Shown: positions 51,100 through 59,663, counted from the first letter of the stretch. The stretch is 64,000 nt of DNA from Paenibacillus sp. FSL H7-0737 (GCF_000758545.1 NZ_CP009279.1:6696001-6760000); one strand, 5' to 3'. Program-made: numbers and translations. Notes: generated from the sequence alone by a model not told the origin.

Positions 51100-53052
51100 C
51101 TATTCTTCATCTCTGTGCGTAATCGTTAAACCCTCAACATGCTTACGCTGCATCAGCTTGCGCTTTTTACGTGTATCCTTACTCTCAAAAATAATATCAA
51201 AGTCATATTCCTCCGGGTATAGCTCTTCTTTTGAAAGATAGGGCTTCAACCGCTTATGGTTAATTTTCATTTTTTGCTTCTGGATCATCACCCCAACCAT
51301 TCCTAAATGATCTCTCTTCTCATATACGATCCCTGTCCGGCCGAGTGACGTTACCACAACTGCATCTCCAATTTCAAATTGAATCAGCTTCTCCTTGCTG
51401 CGGTCAGATGGAGCAGCCTCTTCTTCTGCATTGCCATGTTCCTCTACTGGAAGTGCATCATATTCCTGTTCTCCATCTTTGCTGAAAAGATTTCCCCATG
51501 CCTCTCCGCTGCCTTTCTGTAGCCTTTGTTGCTGCGCCTCTACGATTTCCCATGATCTCTTAATAACGTTATCCTGTATCCCCAGCTTTTTAGCGATCTG
51601 CAGAGCGTAACTTTCCCCTGCTTCTCCAATCGTCAATCGATACAACGGCTGTAGCGTTTCTTTATCAAATTCCATTCGCGCATTTTGAAAGCCCGTCGTT
51701 GCGGCTGCAAAGGCTTTTAGCTCATTAAAATGTGTAGTAACAATAATATTCGCCCCTTTACGGCTCAGCTCTTCCAGAATCGCGATAGAGAGCGCAATGC
51801 CTTCCCCGGGATCCGTACCAGCCGCCAGCTCGTCAATGAGCAGCAGCACCCCTTTAGATGCATCTCTCAGCATTCCCTCAATACTCTTCATTTGCGCCGA
51901 GAATGTGCTGAGTGATTGTGCCAGACTTTGTCCGTCGCCAATTACACTGATTACATCCGTAAAAATAGTGAATTCGCTGCCCTCCTCGACCGGAATCAAC
52001 AGCCCTGATTGAGCCATGATCGTCAGCAGCCCTAGTGTCTTAAGGACCACAGTTTTACCACCTGTATTTGGGCCTGTAATGATGAGGGATTTATACCCCT
52101 TACCTACCTCCAGATTGATCGGAATCATCCCCTTCAGCATGGGATGCCTGCCTCCAATCATCTTTAGAAAGCCTTTCGCATTCAGCGTAACAGAAGATGC
52201 CCCCAGCGTTCGTGCATATTTAGCTTTAGCAAAAATAAAATCATACGTACCCGTAGCCTCAATATTAAGGTGCAGGGCAGCCTGTTCCTGTTCTACCAAG
52301 CTAGTCAGCATGCTGAGGATTACGGCTTCTTCTCGCGCCTCTTCACCCAAAAGCAAATCAAGCTCAATTTGGAGAGCAGCGATCTCGTCTGGTTCAATAA
52401 ACACCGTCTGTCCACTTGTGGATTGATCAAGCACCGATCCTTTTATTTGTTTATGATATTCCCGTTTTACGGGGATAACGTAACGTCCACCTCGCTGACT
52501 ATAAATATTCTCCTGCAAAATCGATTGATGGCGTGACATAATTCCGTCGATTTTTTTATGAAGACGTTCTTTAGCCACTACAATCCGTTTACGAACTCGC
52601 TCTAACCCCTTACTTGCTCCATCATCAATCGCACCGAAACGGATACAACGATCAATAGCCTCCCTCACGTGATTTAACTCCATCAACGAGGATGCATATG
52701 AAGCAATCCGTGGAGCGCTCTGTTCTTTAGAGACCATATATTTTCGCAGTTGACTACAGCTCTTAAGAAATGTAGCAACCGCAGTCAAATCTTGTTCACT
52801 GTACAAATATCCAGTCCCCATTAATGACATGATCCACTCAATGCCTTCTAATGAAGGAATGGGTACACTCGATCCTCGTTCCAGCAGTTCTTTAGCTTCA
52901 GAAGTTTCCTCCATTGCTCTTTGAATCGTCGGCAAATAGGTCATTGGCATAAGCTCTTCTACAGCTTTTTTTCCTACATAAGATACTGCGTGGCGCCCAA
53001 GCTCTGTTTTAATGATTTCGTATTCCAGCGTGTTTAGACTTTGTAAATTCAC
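51100..53052 (-). CDS. MutS2-like DNA-binding ATPase lacking the Smr nuclease domain
   Basis: 650 residues. The N-terminal clamp/lever region and MutS-type ATPase are clear: LIITGPNTGGKTVVLKTLGL (Walker A), GVLLLIDELAAGTDPGEG (Walker B) and IVTTHFNELKAFA. After the long coiled coil comes a short SH3/KOW-like part (GDAVVVTSLGRTGIVYEKRD). The protein then stops at THRDEE, where canonical MutS2 (about 780 residues) continues into its Smr endonuclease domain. It may be a ribosome-collision or recombination factor without cutting activity. It stands alone between two hairpins. Confidence 0.85.
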   Translation of the reverse strand: MNLQSLNTLEYEIIKTELGRHAVSYVGKKAVEELMPMTYLPTIQRAMEETSEAKELLERGSSVPIPSLEGIEWIMSLMGTGYLYSEQDLTAVATFLKSCSQLRKYMVSKEQSAPRIASYASSLMELNHVREAIDRCIRFGAIDDGASKGLERVRKRIVVAKERLHKKIDGIMSRHQSILQENIYSQRGGRYVIPVKREYHKQIKGSVLDQSTSGQTVFIEPDEIAALQIELDLLLGEEAREEAVILSMLTSLVEQEQAALHLNIEATGTYDFIFAKAKYARTLGASSVTLNAKGFLKMIGGRHPMLKGMIPINLEVGKGYKSLIITGPNTGGKTVVLKTLGLLTIMAQSGLLIPVEEGSEFTIFTDVISVIGDGQSLAQSLSTFSAQMKSIEGMLRDASKGVLLLIDELAAGTDPGEGIALSIAILEELSRKGANIIVTTHFNELKAFAAATTGFQNARMEFDKETLQPLYRLTIGEAGESYALQIAKKLGIQDNVIKRSWEIVEAQQQRLQKGSGEAWGNLFSKDGEQEYDALPVEEHGNAEEEAAPSDRSKEKLIQFEIGDAVVVTSLGRTGIVYEKRDHLGMVGVMIQKQKMKINHKRLKPYLSKEELYPEEYDFDIIFESKDTRKKRKLMQRKHVEGLTITHRDEE

Positions 53053-53107
53053 AGCAAATCCTCCTTCAAATCTCTATTGGTTTGGATCTAATTCTCCATA
53101 ACGCAAA

Positions 53108-53154
53108 GAAGGGCAAAGAATGCCACTATGGCAGTCCTTGCCCTTCTTTTTATA
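53108..53154. terminator. Hairpin between the MutS2-like gene and the candidate RNA
   Basis: GAAGGGCAAAG...CTTGCCCTTC followed by TTTTTAT on the plus strand, with an inner TGCCACTATGGCA stem. On the plus strand it looks like a terminator; no plus-strand gene is known upstream, so its role is open. Confidence 0.5.
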
Positions 53155-53207
53155 CTGATGCCCTCTATCGTCCTAAGGCCCCGAAATGAGAACAGGTGCC
53201 GAAAAAC

Positions 53208-53440
53208 AAAAAAACCGTGCAATAAGAGCACGGTTAATTACAAAGAGAACAACAGCCGTAAAGAGGCCATTTGACGCTTCGTGTGTTCTTAACTAAATCA
53301 TCCACCCGTAAGGAACAACAGACTGCTGCGTAATACGAACTCAAATAGAGCACGTAATCGCCTCATAACGAGCCTGCTAAAGCCTTCCTAATCAAGTGTT
53401 ATGAAATTGCTAGTTAAGAACGGTCACCGACATCAAAATT
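53208..53440 (-). ncRNA. Candidate structured RNA with its own intrinsic terminator
   Basis: In the 550-base gap between rpsR and the MutS2-like gene. On the minus strand GTTCTTAACTA (53421-53411) pairs perfectly with TAGTTAAGAAC (53295-53285), closing a 115-base interior. Inside, CATAAC/GTTATG and GCG-TACG/CGTA-CGC stems form separate arms, and weaker pairing extends the outer stem (TTGA/TCAA, TCG/CGA). It ends in ACCGTGC-TCTTATT-GCACGGT followed by seven T (53235-53208). CTGTTGTTC occurs twice on the 3' side. No reading frame is visible and I recognise no known RNA family. Confidence 0.5.
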
Positions 53441-53561
53441 TCCCCTTTAGTTATAGGATAGCTGTAATTTAACATAATAAAGTGCCAACGTCAAACGATT
53501 CAACGCCCAAATAATTCGATTTCATGCTTACCCTACTATTAATACTTCCTTTTCTGCATAC

Positions 53562-53594
53562 AAAAAAAGCAGCCGGTTTCCCGACTGCTTTTAT
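53562..53594 (-). terminator. Terminator of the rpsF-ssb-rpsR operon
   Basis: On the minus strand AAAAGCAGTCGG-GAAA-CCGGCTGC followed by seven T. Confidence 0.9.
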
Positions 53595-53602
53595 AAAACG
53601 TC

Positions 53603-53875
53603 CTATTCCGTTGTGTAAGGAAGCAACGCGATTTGACGCGAGCGTTTTACAGCAATGGTAAGAGCGCGTTGGTATTTTGCACTTGTACCTGTTACACGAC
53701 GTGGCAAAATCTTTCCACGTTCGCTGATGAACTTCTTAAGAAGTTCGGTATCTTTATAATCAATGTGAGTAATCTTGTTCACAGTGAAAAAGCAAACTTT
53801 TTTACGCTTGTTGCGTCCACCACGACGTGCTGGTCTTTTGTCGTTGTCAGCGCCTTCTCTTGGTTTAAAAGCCAT
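53603..53875 (-). CDS. rpsR: 30S ribosomal protein S18
   Basis: 90 residues ending the rpsF-ssb-rpsR operon. KKVCFFTVNKITHIDYKDTE and GKILPRRVTGTSAKYQRALT are the S18 core that pairs with S6 on the 30S platform. It has an N-terminal basic extension (about 25 residues) longer than in E. coli, as in other Paenibacillaceae. Confidence 0.98.
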   Translation of the reverse strand: MAFKPREGADNDKRPARRGGRNKRKKVCFFTVNKITHIDYKDTELLKKFISERGKILPRRVTGTSAKYQRALTIAVKRSRQIALLPYTTE

Positions 53876-53896
53876 ATTCTTTTCAGTCCTTCCTAA

Positions 53897-54403
53897 TTAA
53901 AATGGCAAATCATCATCCGATATATCAATCGGTTTACCATCGCCCGAAAAAGGATCTTGAGTATTGTTGTTACGCGAGAAATTATTGTTGTTATTTCCGC
54001 GTCCAGCGTTACCACCGCCACCATATGCTGGCTCTTCAGGCATACTACTTGCACCACTTGAAGTATTTCCACCTTCACGGCTCTGTGAAGATTCCAGGAA
54101 ACGAACATTATCAGCAATAACTTCAGTTACGTATACACGTTTGCCTTCGTTATTCTCATAATTCCGCACTTGGATGCGTCCTTCCACTGCTGTCAGACGA
54201 CCTTTGCGCAAGTAATTGGCACAGGTTTCTGCTAGCTGTCTCCAGGTTACAACCGGGATGAAGTCTGCCTCACGTTCACCATTCTGGCCCGTAAAGTTAC
54301 GATCTACGGCTAGCGTAAATTGCGTTACGGCAACACCAGCGGGAGTATAACGAAGTTCCGGGTCACGGGTCAACCGTCCGATCAAAATGATACGGTTCAA
54401 CAA
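53897..54403 (-). CDS. ssb: Single-stranded DNA-binding protein
   Basis: 168 residues. OB-fold at 1-105 (MLNRIILIGRLTRDPELRYT, VVTWRQLAETCANYLRKGRL), a Gly/Asn-rich flexible linker, and the acidic tip DISDDDLPF that recruits repair and replication partners. Sits between rpsF and rpsR. Confidence 0.98.
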   Translation of the reverse strand: MLNRIILIGRLTRDPELRYTPAGVAVTQFTLAVDRNFTGQNGEREADFIPVVTWRQLAETCANYLRKGRLTAVEGRIQVRNYENNEGKRVYVTEVIADNVRFLESSQSREGGNTSSGASSMPEEPAYGGGGNAGRGNNNNNFSRNNNTQDPFSGDGKPIDISDDDLPF

Positions 54404-54451
54404 TTCTGGTCCCCTCCTTTAGAGCGATTCATTACAAAGCTTGTCAAGATC

Positions 54452-54745
54452 TTAAGCAACGTCGTTCGTAATGAGATAACGAATAACTTCGTCAGAAATC
54501 TTCATAAGACGTTCTAATTCAGTAACTACTGCAGGTTCTGCATTGAAGTTAACCAAAACATAAACGCCATCACGGAATTTCTTGATCTCATACGCAAGAC
54601 GGCGTTTACCTTGCACTTCGTGCTTTGTAATTTCCCCGCCATTGGAGATGATGCCTTGGAATTTATCGACTGCTGCTTGAACGGCTTCTTGTTCAATGTC
54701 AGGACGAATAATGTACATCACTTCATATTTGCGCATAATTTTCAC
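54452..54745 (-). CDS. rpsF: 30S ribosomal protein S6
   Basis: 97 residues. MRKYEVMYIIRPDIEQEAVQ and RRLAYEIKKFRDGVYVLVNF are standard S6. AAGGAGGTG lies 6 bases before the third-codon ATG of MKIMRKYEVM, so translation probably begins at MRKYEV; the annotated start is three codons upstream. First gene of the operon; the short leader may carry the S6:S18 autoregulatory site but I could not confirm it. Confidence 0.96.
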   Translation of the reverse strand: MKIMRKYEVMYIIRPDIEQEAVQAAVDKFQGIISNGGEITKHEVQGKRRLAYEIKKFRDGVYVLVNFNAEPAVVTELERLMKISDEVIRYLITNDVA

Positions 54746-54951
54746 CTCCTTATGGTCTGAGGCCCCTAATCACGTCAGGAGCAAGGAACGAGCACAAACA
54801 TAGACTCGCACCTGATTAATATACCAAAATGAACAGCAGAGTGCAAGCAATATTAATACAGGACAACTCCTCCCCCTCTTTTTACATGAAAAAATCACTA
54901 CCTGCGCACAATAATTACGAATTCATCTACACTAAAAAAGGAGGAATAATG

Positions 54952-55149
54952 ATGGGTGAGAAAACGGAATATGAAGAAGGCGACAAGGCCCCCAATCCAG
55001 GCATGTACACAGAGGTAGGCGAAGCCCGAAGCTTCCATACTGAGATTTCGAATCCACAGCACATTAAAATGGAAAAAGGGGACACCTTCCCTGAGACCAC
55101 CAACAAAAATCGAAAGTGGAAAAAGGTTGAAAAAGCACGGGTCCACTAA
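54952..55149 (+). CDS. YjzC-like small protein
   Basis: 65 residues: GEKTEYEEGDKAPNPGMYTE, VGEARSFHTEISNPQHIKME and KGDTFPETTNKNRKWKK. It matches B. subtilis YjzC (Q-x-G-x-KAPN-x-G-x-Y-x-E-x-G, then GDxFPETxNxNRxW). The ATG used is 7 bases after GGAGG; an ATG one codon earlier is 4 bases away. Function is unknown. It is divergent from the ribosomal-protein operon. Confidence 0.85.
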   Translation: MGEKTEYEEGDKAPNPGMYTEVGEARSFHTEISNPQHIKMEKGDTFPETTNKNRKWKKVEKARVH

Positions 55150-55238
55150 TTCAAAAATATTTTAAAAATAAATGTGTATAAAAAGCCCGACATTACACAT
55201 ACTATACTCAGGCAGTACAAAAGAGAGGTGTGGTTCCG

Positions 55239-55307
55239 TTGGCCGTCGTAGACGAACACAATCACAGGAGATCTGATTCAGCATCTATTGTAAGCTGGGA
55301 AGAGTAG
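55239..55307 (+). CDS. Possible 22-residue peptide upstream of a terminator
   Basis: TTG start, AGAGAGG about 9-10 bases upstream, and the sequence MAVVDEHNHRRSDSASIVSW followed by EE and a stop. An in-frame GTG three codons earlier is too close to the ribosome-binding site. The region ends 100 bases later in a strong terminator, so a short transcript may exist here. There is no family match; it could equally be a non-coding RNA. Confidence 0.35.
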   Translation: MAVVDEHNHRRSDSASIVSWEE

Positions 55308-55408
55308 TGGGTTATTGCCTTAAAAAAGCATTAGCCTCAGCAACGCCTAAATCACTTTAGTCGCTATAAACAGAGAAATTCCAAACATCATTGATGTACT
55401 GCCTCCTG

Positions 55409-55437
55409 AAGAAGGACCCGAAAGGGCCCTTCTTTTT
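55409..55437 (+). terminator. Strong terminator on the plus strand
   Basis: GAAGGACCC-GAAA-GGGCCCTTC followed by five T. It ends transcription of the YjzC-like gene or the short downstream transcript. Confidence 0.88.
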
Positions 55438-55531
55438 GCGTTATATATTATTTTGTATATCGGCAATTATAGACACAAAAAAACCTCCGTTACAGGAACG
55501 AAGGATTCATTAAATGTTATATATGCTGAAG

Positions 55532-55622
55532 TGGCGGAGAGGGTGGGATTCGAACCCACGCACGCTTTGACACGCCTAACTGATTTCGAGTCAGCCCCCT
55601 TGGGCCTCTTGGGTACCTCTCC
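55532..55622 (-). tRNA. tRNA-Ser (anticodon CGA)
   Basis: On the minus strand acceptor GGAGAGG pairs with CCTCTCC, discriminator G, and CCA encoded. The anticodon arm CTGA-CTCGAAA-TCAG gives CGA, which reads UCG. A long variable arm is present, as in all serine tRNAs, and the T-loop GGTTCGAATCC is standard. Length is 91 nt with CCA. Confidence 0.96.
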
Positions 55623-55665
55623 GCAGCAAAAATAATTGTATCATGCAGACATGCCATTTGCAAGC

Positions 55666-55878
55666 TTAATTATTGTCTGTATTTTCCTCCGCAGAGCGCA
55701 GTACCTTCTTCATATTCTTCTCGAATTTAGCACGGGGAATCAGAACACTATGCTGACAGCCTGTACATTTAATTCGGATATCCATCCCCATGCGAATGAT
55801 TTCCATCTCATTAGATCCACAAGGATGCTGCTTCTTCATTTGCACTATATCCCCAAGCTGAAAAACTTTACGTTCCAC
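55666..55878 (-). CDS. DUF951 small zinc-ribbon-like protein
   Basis: 70 residues. KVFQLGDIVQMKKQHPCGSN, EMEIIRMGMDIRIKCTGC and HSVLIPRAKFEKNMKKVL match DUF951, which is found near mscS and the parAB region in many Firmicutes. The Cys/His pairs (HPCG and CTGC) suggest zinc or nucleic-acid binding; function is unknown. The ATG overlaps the mscS stop by 1 base. Confidence 0.9.
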   Translation of the reverse strand: MERKVFQLGDIVQMKKQHPCGSNEMEIIRMGMDIRIKCTGCQHSVLIPRAKFEKNMKKVLRSAEENTDNN

Positions 55879-56906
55879 TATTCTTCCCCCTCTTCTCCTT
55901 CTTGTGTAGCTGCAATTTGCCGTCTTGATCCAGTGTTTGCCGACCCTGTAACTTCTAGTGCATGTTCTGTTTTCGCAAGATCTATTTCAGCCTTCGCCTC
56001 TGCCTCTGCTTTCTTACGTGCTTCTTCTTCAGCTTGAGCTAGTTCCAGCATGCTCTGTTTCTCTAATGCCTGCTTTATGTCGTTCTGAATTTGTCTTTCC
56101 GCTGCATCTCTTGCATTAGGAGCACAGCTGGCAGCTATACGAATCACATATTCCGAGGTACTCATGGACTGTATTCCGAGCACGTTAGGGTAAGCAAGCA
56201 CATTGGAGTTACGTTCTTCTATTCCTTTTAGCGCCTCGCCAATTAATCCTAACGTAGCTTCCAAGCTTCGCTCCATTTTAACAGGAACATCAACTACAGC
56301 CAATGCATTGGAAAGAGAATAGTTCGTTACATTCGTAATTAGTCCATTAGGGATAATAAATACTTCTCCGGTTGCACTTAACAGTCTTGTTGTTCGCAAT
56401 CCGATTAATTCTACAGTCCCTTTATAAGTACCTGTCTGAATTACATCACCAACCGCAAATTGGTCCTCCAAAATAATAAAGAACCCTGTAATAACATCCT
56501 TCACCAGACTTTGTGCTCCAAAACCTACTGCCAGACCAAGTACACCTGCTCCGGCCAACAAGGGTGCTAAATCGAAGTGGAACTCTGAAAGAATGAGCAT
56601 GATCATCACAAAATTACAGATAACCGTTACTACATTTTTCATCAATTCCCCTACCGTAGTAAACCTTCGTGTGTTAGACAGAATTCTGCCACCCGTTTTA
56701 CGTTCAAGCGAACGATCAATAATATTAGAAACAATCTTAATAATAACCCTAGTTAAGAGAAAAATAATAAGAATTCGTAGTCCTGAGAATAAGGCATTGG
56801 CCCACATATCAGCATCGGTAAACCAATTCCACACCTTATCTTTAAAACGCAAGGCATCTTTTACAGCATCACCGGGAGTAGTAGCCTCTAATATCCACCT
56901 ATTCAT
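55878..56906 (-). CDS. Small-conductance mechanosensitive channel (MscS family)
   Basis: 342 residues. Three or four membrane helices (about 40-150), the pore helix AGAGVLGLAVGFGAQSLVKD, then the beta-domain start ITGFFIILEDQFAVGDVIQT typical of MscS. It releases solutes on osmotic downshock. The C-terminus is unusual: a charged coiled segment (AQAEEEARKKAEAEAKAEID) and an acidic tail extending about 50 residues beyond the family core. Confidence 0.92.
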   Translation of the reverse strand: MNRWILEATTPGDAVKDALRFKDKVWNWFTDADMWANALFSGLRILIIFLLTRVIIKIVSNIIDRSLERKTGGRILSNTRRFTTVGELMKNVVTVICNFVMIMLILSEFHFDLAPLLAGAGVLGLAVGFGAQSLVKDVITGFFIILEDQFAVGDVIQTGTYKGTVELIGLRTTRLLSATGEVFIIPNGLITNVTNYSLSNALAVVDVPVKMERSLEATLGLIGEALKGIEERNSNVLAYPNVLGIQSMSTSEYVIRIAASCAPNARDAAERQIQNDIKQALEKQSMLELAQAEEEARKKAEAEAKAEIDLAKTEHALEVTGSANTGSRRQIAATQEGEEGEE

Positions 56907-56921
56907 ATTGTATAGTCCTCC

Positions 56922-57173
56922 CTACCTCTCAATCAGTATGTAGTTCTCGTTGTGTTTTCCGTAGATACCGCGTATTTCGATATTCTGTTCCGTTACTATC
57001 CTTTGTACCTCTTCCAGTGCACTTTGATAAAACTGAATCGATATCGCGCATCCTGCCGTGATCTCTTTCGGGGTTGGAAATATATCAATTTCAATTTCCG
57101 CATACTCAAGCAGCATTTCAGCACGAAGCGCCTGCTGGGTAGAGTCAAACGCGATCAACATCTCTTCCTGCAT
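56922..57173 (-). CDS. DUF3343 putative sulfur/selenium carrier-like protein
   Basis: 83 residues from the ATG of MQEEMLIAFDSTQQALRAEM, with GGGAGG 10 bases upstream. DIFPTPKEITAGCAISIQFY holds the conserved family Cys; the usual CG after it is CA here. DUF3343 proteins resemble TusA-like sulfur carriers and are often near cysteine desulfurases. One lies 1.2 kb away in this cluster, which suggests a persulfide-transfer pair; this is inference. Confidence 0.8.
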   Translation of the reverse strand: MQEEMLIAFDSTQQALRAEMLLEYAEIEIDIFPTPKEITAGCAISIQFYQSALEEVQRIVTEQNIEIRGIYGKHNENYILIER

Positions 57174-57291
57174 ATACGTTACGCCTCCCATAGGTTTATC
57201 GTCCTATCTCTTGCCGCTGTAGTATAAAACCCCTCTTCTATCCATATACTAGATACCATCAAATAGAATCAGCTTCAGAAAGGAAGATGGT

Positions 57292-57897
57292 ATGAATTTT
57301 TCATCGAAAGCTACATCAGCGCAAGAAACGTCCTGTTTAAAAATATCACATACCGATCCCGATATCTATTCTGCTATTACCCACCGGCTACTGTTTCACT
57401 TTGCACGTACACGCCCGGAAACACAGATTGTCGTCATTTGTGTAGGTACGGACCGATCCACAGGAGATTCTCTTGGCCCTCTTGTTGGCACTGCATTGTC
57501 ACGTTTTCATAGTCCGCTGTTTCATTTATATGGAACTCTTGAGGAGCCTGTCCATGCTGTTAACCTTGAGGAAACTCTATCCCTAATCAACGAAAGATAT
57601 AGTAACCCCTTTATCATCGGTATAGATGCTTGTTTAGGTCACTCTACTAGTGTAGGATGCATCCAAGTCGTTGAAGGGCCTTTGAGACCAGGTGCTGGCG
57701 TAAATAAACAATTGCCGCCGGTAGGTGATATCCATTTGACGGGAATCGTTAATGTCGGCGGCTTTATGGAGTATTTTGTATTACAGAACACGCGATTAAG
57801 TTTAGTTATGCGATTATCTGATATTATAGCTACGAGTCTATATTCTGCCTTAAAGCAATGGAATCTTCATGCTAGGTCCGCTGCAACGCGAGAGTAA
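57292..57897 (+). CDS. yyaC: Sporulation protein YyaC (DUF1256)
   Basis: 201 residues. VVICVGTDRSTGDSLGPLVG and IIGIDACLGHSTSVGCIQVV match YyaC, a homologue of the spore germination protease GPR. It is found beside the parAB/noc locus in spore-formers. AAGGAAG lies 6 bases before the ATG. Its 3' end overlaps the DUF4446 gene on the other strand by 26 bases. Confidence 0.9.
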   Translation: MNFSSKATSAQETSCLKISHTDPDIYSAITHRLLFHFARTRPETQIVVICVGTDRSTGDSLGPLVGTALSRFHSPLFHLYGTLEEPVHAVNLEETLSLINERYSNPFIIGIDACLGHSTSVGCIQVVEGPLRPGAGVNKQLPPVGDIHLTGIVNVGGFMEYFVLQNTRLSLVMRLSDIIATSLYSALKQWNLHARSAATRE

Positions 57898-58396
57898 CTA
57901 CTTCTTTTTCTTCAGGTGATAAGACATATTGTGATTCGCCATTCTGCATAGGTTTAGAGTAAATGTAAGAATTCTCACGATTATGAAGACTGGTTAATAC
58001 AATACCACTACTGTTGTCATCCAGTATAGCGACTGAGAAACTCAGATCATTGCCACGTTCACCAAAGGCATTATAACGTTTCAGCGCAATATTGGACTTC
58101 ATGCCACGCATTCTAGTTTGAGTTGCTTCTAATACGGTTTTTTGTTCACGTTGTTCTTCTTCCAGCATGTCGCTTTGGTTCTTCAGATCAATTAGAAGGC
58201 CTTCCAGATCCTCCACACCGCTTCCAGCCATCATGGCCTCATATTTACGCCGCATAGCACGTAGCTTAGCCCCCTGGGCGATCACAGTGATTATCAGCAC
58301 CAACATAATTACTGTAAAACCAAACACAAACCACTGCAACTGCTCACTAATTAATTGATTTAATTCAGACATGAATGGACCATCCTTTTTATTCAT
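57872..58396 (-). CDS. DUF4446 membrane protein
   Basis: 174 residues. One membrane helix (about 17-40, WFVFGFTVIMLVLIITVIA), a coiled coil (about 45-100), then the conserved block MKSNIALKRYNAFGERGNDL and SFSVAILDDNSSGIVLTSLH of DUF4446. Function is unknown; the gene is regularly found next to parB. It overlaps the desulfurase gene by 4 bases. Confidence 0.88.
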   Translation of the reverse strand: MNKKDGPFMSELNQLISEQLQWFVFGFTVIMLVLIITVIAQGAKLRAMRRKYEAMMAGSGVEDLEGLLIDLKNQSDMLEEEQREQKTVLEATQTRMRGMKSNIALKRYNAFGERGNDLSFSVAILDDNSSGIVLTSLHNRENSYIYSKPMQNGESQYVLSPEEKEVVTLALQRT

Positions 58397-59553
58397 CTGC
58401 TGCGGGCATTGCCATATAACTCATCCATAGCAGCCAGCATTCTGCTTATATTATGCTCTGTCGTATCTACACCTACACTCGCCCGAACAGCACCACTCTC
58501 TAGCGTGTCAACCGCCTTATGTGCCAAAGGGGTACAATGCATACCCGCTCTGACCGCTATTTTATAATCACGATCTAGACGGTGAGCAATATTCGCCGAT
58601 TCTTCTCCATCTACCACAAAAGATACAATGCCAGTTCTCGGAGCCCCTAGAGAGGGTCCTAATATTCTAATGCCTGGGATGTTGGACAACCCTTCCATTA
58701 GCTTTTGAGTTAATGTCCATTCACTCTCATGGATAACATTCGTCCCTAAAGATTGTACCTTTTGAACACCTGCTAGTAAACCGGCAATCCCTACCGTATT
58801 TTGTGTTCCCGCTTCATATCGATCTGGACGAACAGAGGGTTGATCACTGTTTTCAGATTGACTCCCCGTTCCTCCATGCATTAAGGGTTCAAGATCCAAT
58901 TCAGGTGATATATAAAGCCCACCGGTTCCTTGTGGTCCAAGTAGTCCTTTATGCCCCGGAAATGCCAATAAGTCTATATTCATTTTTTTAACATCAATAT
59001 CAAGTGAGCCTGCACTTTGAGCTGCATCCACTAGAAACACAGCACCATGCGATTTAACGATATCACCAATATCACCGATAGGGAGTATACTTCCTAGTAA
59101 ATTCGAGCTGTGATTGCAGATCACCATTTTGGTATTCGGCTGGAAAGCATTTTTGAGTTCTTTTAAATCCAATTGCCCTTCACGATCCACTTTTAGATAG
59201 TCAACTTTTATCCCAAGTGTCTTACGCAAGTATTCCAGCGGCCGTCTCACAGAATTGTGTTCTGTCATCGTTGAAATCACGTGATCTCCCACTTTAAGCG
59301 TCCCTCTGATCGCCATATTCAAACTCATCGTAGTATTATGGGTAAAAGCTATATTTTGCGCATTAGATACACCGAACAATCCCGCCAGCACACTCCGCGT
59401 CTTTACTAACACTCGACCGCTTCCTATCGCTAGCGAGTAATTACCTCTACCAGCATTCGCTCCTGACTGCAGAGCATTCATCATCGCAGCTGCAACCTCT
59501 GGTGGTTTCGGCCACGAGGTTGCTGCGTGATCCAGATATACGAAGTCTTCCAT
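58393..59553 (-). CDS. Cysteine desulfurase-family aminotransferase (class V)
   Basis: 386 residues, PLP-dependent. The cofactor lysine is in AFPGHKGLLGPQGTGGLY. The conserved Cys region GMHCTPLAHKAVDTLESGAV resembles SufS/CsdB-type enzymes, which take sulfur from cysteine as a persulfide. The position next to parB and yyaC is conserved in Bacillales relatives. No SufU or NifU gene is nearby; the DUF3343 protein is the only candidate acceptor in the window. Confidence 0.9.
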   Translation of the reverse strand: MEDFVYLDHAATSWPKPPEVAAAMMNALQSGANAGRGNYSLAIGSGRVLVKTRSVLAGLFGVSNAQNIAFTHNTTMSLNMAIRGTLKVGDHVISTMTEHNSVRRPLEYLRKTLGIKVDYLKVDREGQLDLKELKNAFQPNTKMVICNHSSNLLGSILPIGDIGDIVKSHGAVFLVDAAQSAGSLDIDVKKMNIDLLAFPGHKGLLGPQGTGGLYISPELDLEPLMHGGTGSQSENSDQPSVRPDRYEAGTQNTVGIAGLLAGVQKVQSLGTNVIHESEWTLTQKLMEGLSNIPGIRILGPSLGAPRTGIVSFVVDGEESANIAHRLDRDYKIAVRAGMHCTPLAHKAVDTLESGAVRASVGVDTTEHNISRMLAAMDELYGNARSR

Positions 59554-59595
59554 AACCTCGCTCCTCGTCTATTACCCTTTTTTAATCAACTTATT

Positions 59596-59646
59596 CAAAA
59601 AAACATACCCCTAATTATCCGATTAAGGATATCTCAGGATATGTTC
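59596..59646 (-). terminator. Probable terminator of the parAB transcript
   Basis: On the minus strand GAACATATCC pairs with GGGGTATGTT across a 27-base inner region, and seven T follow. Confidence 0.6.
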
Positions 59647-59663
59647 TTGGCATAGATACCCAT

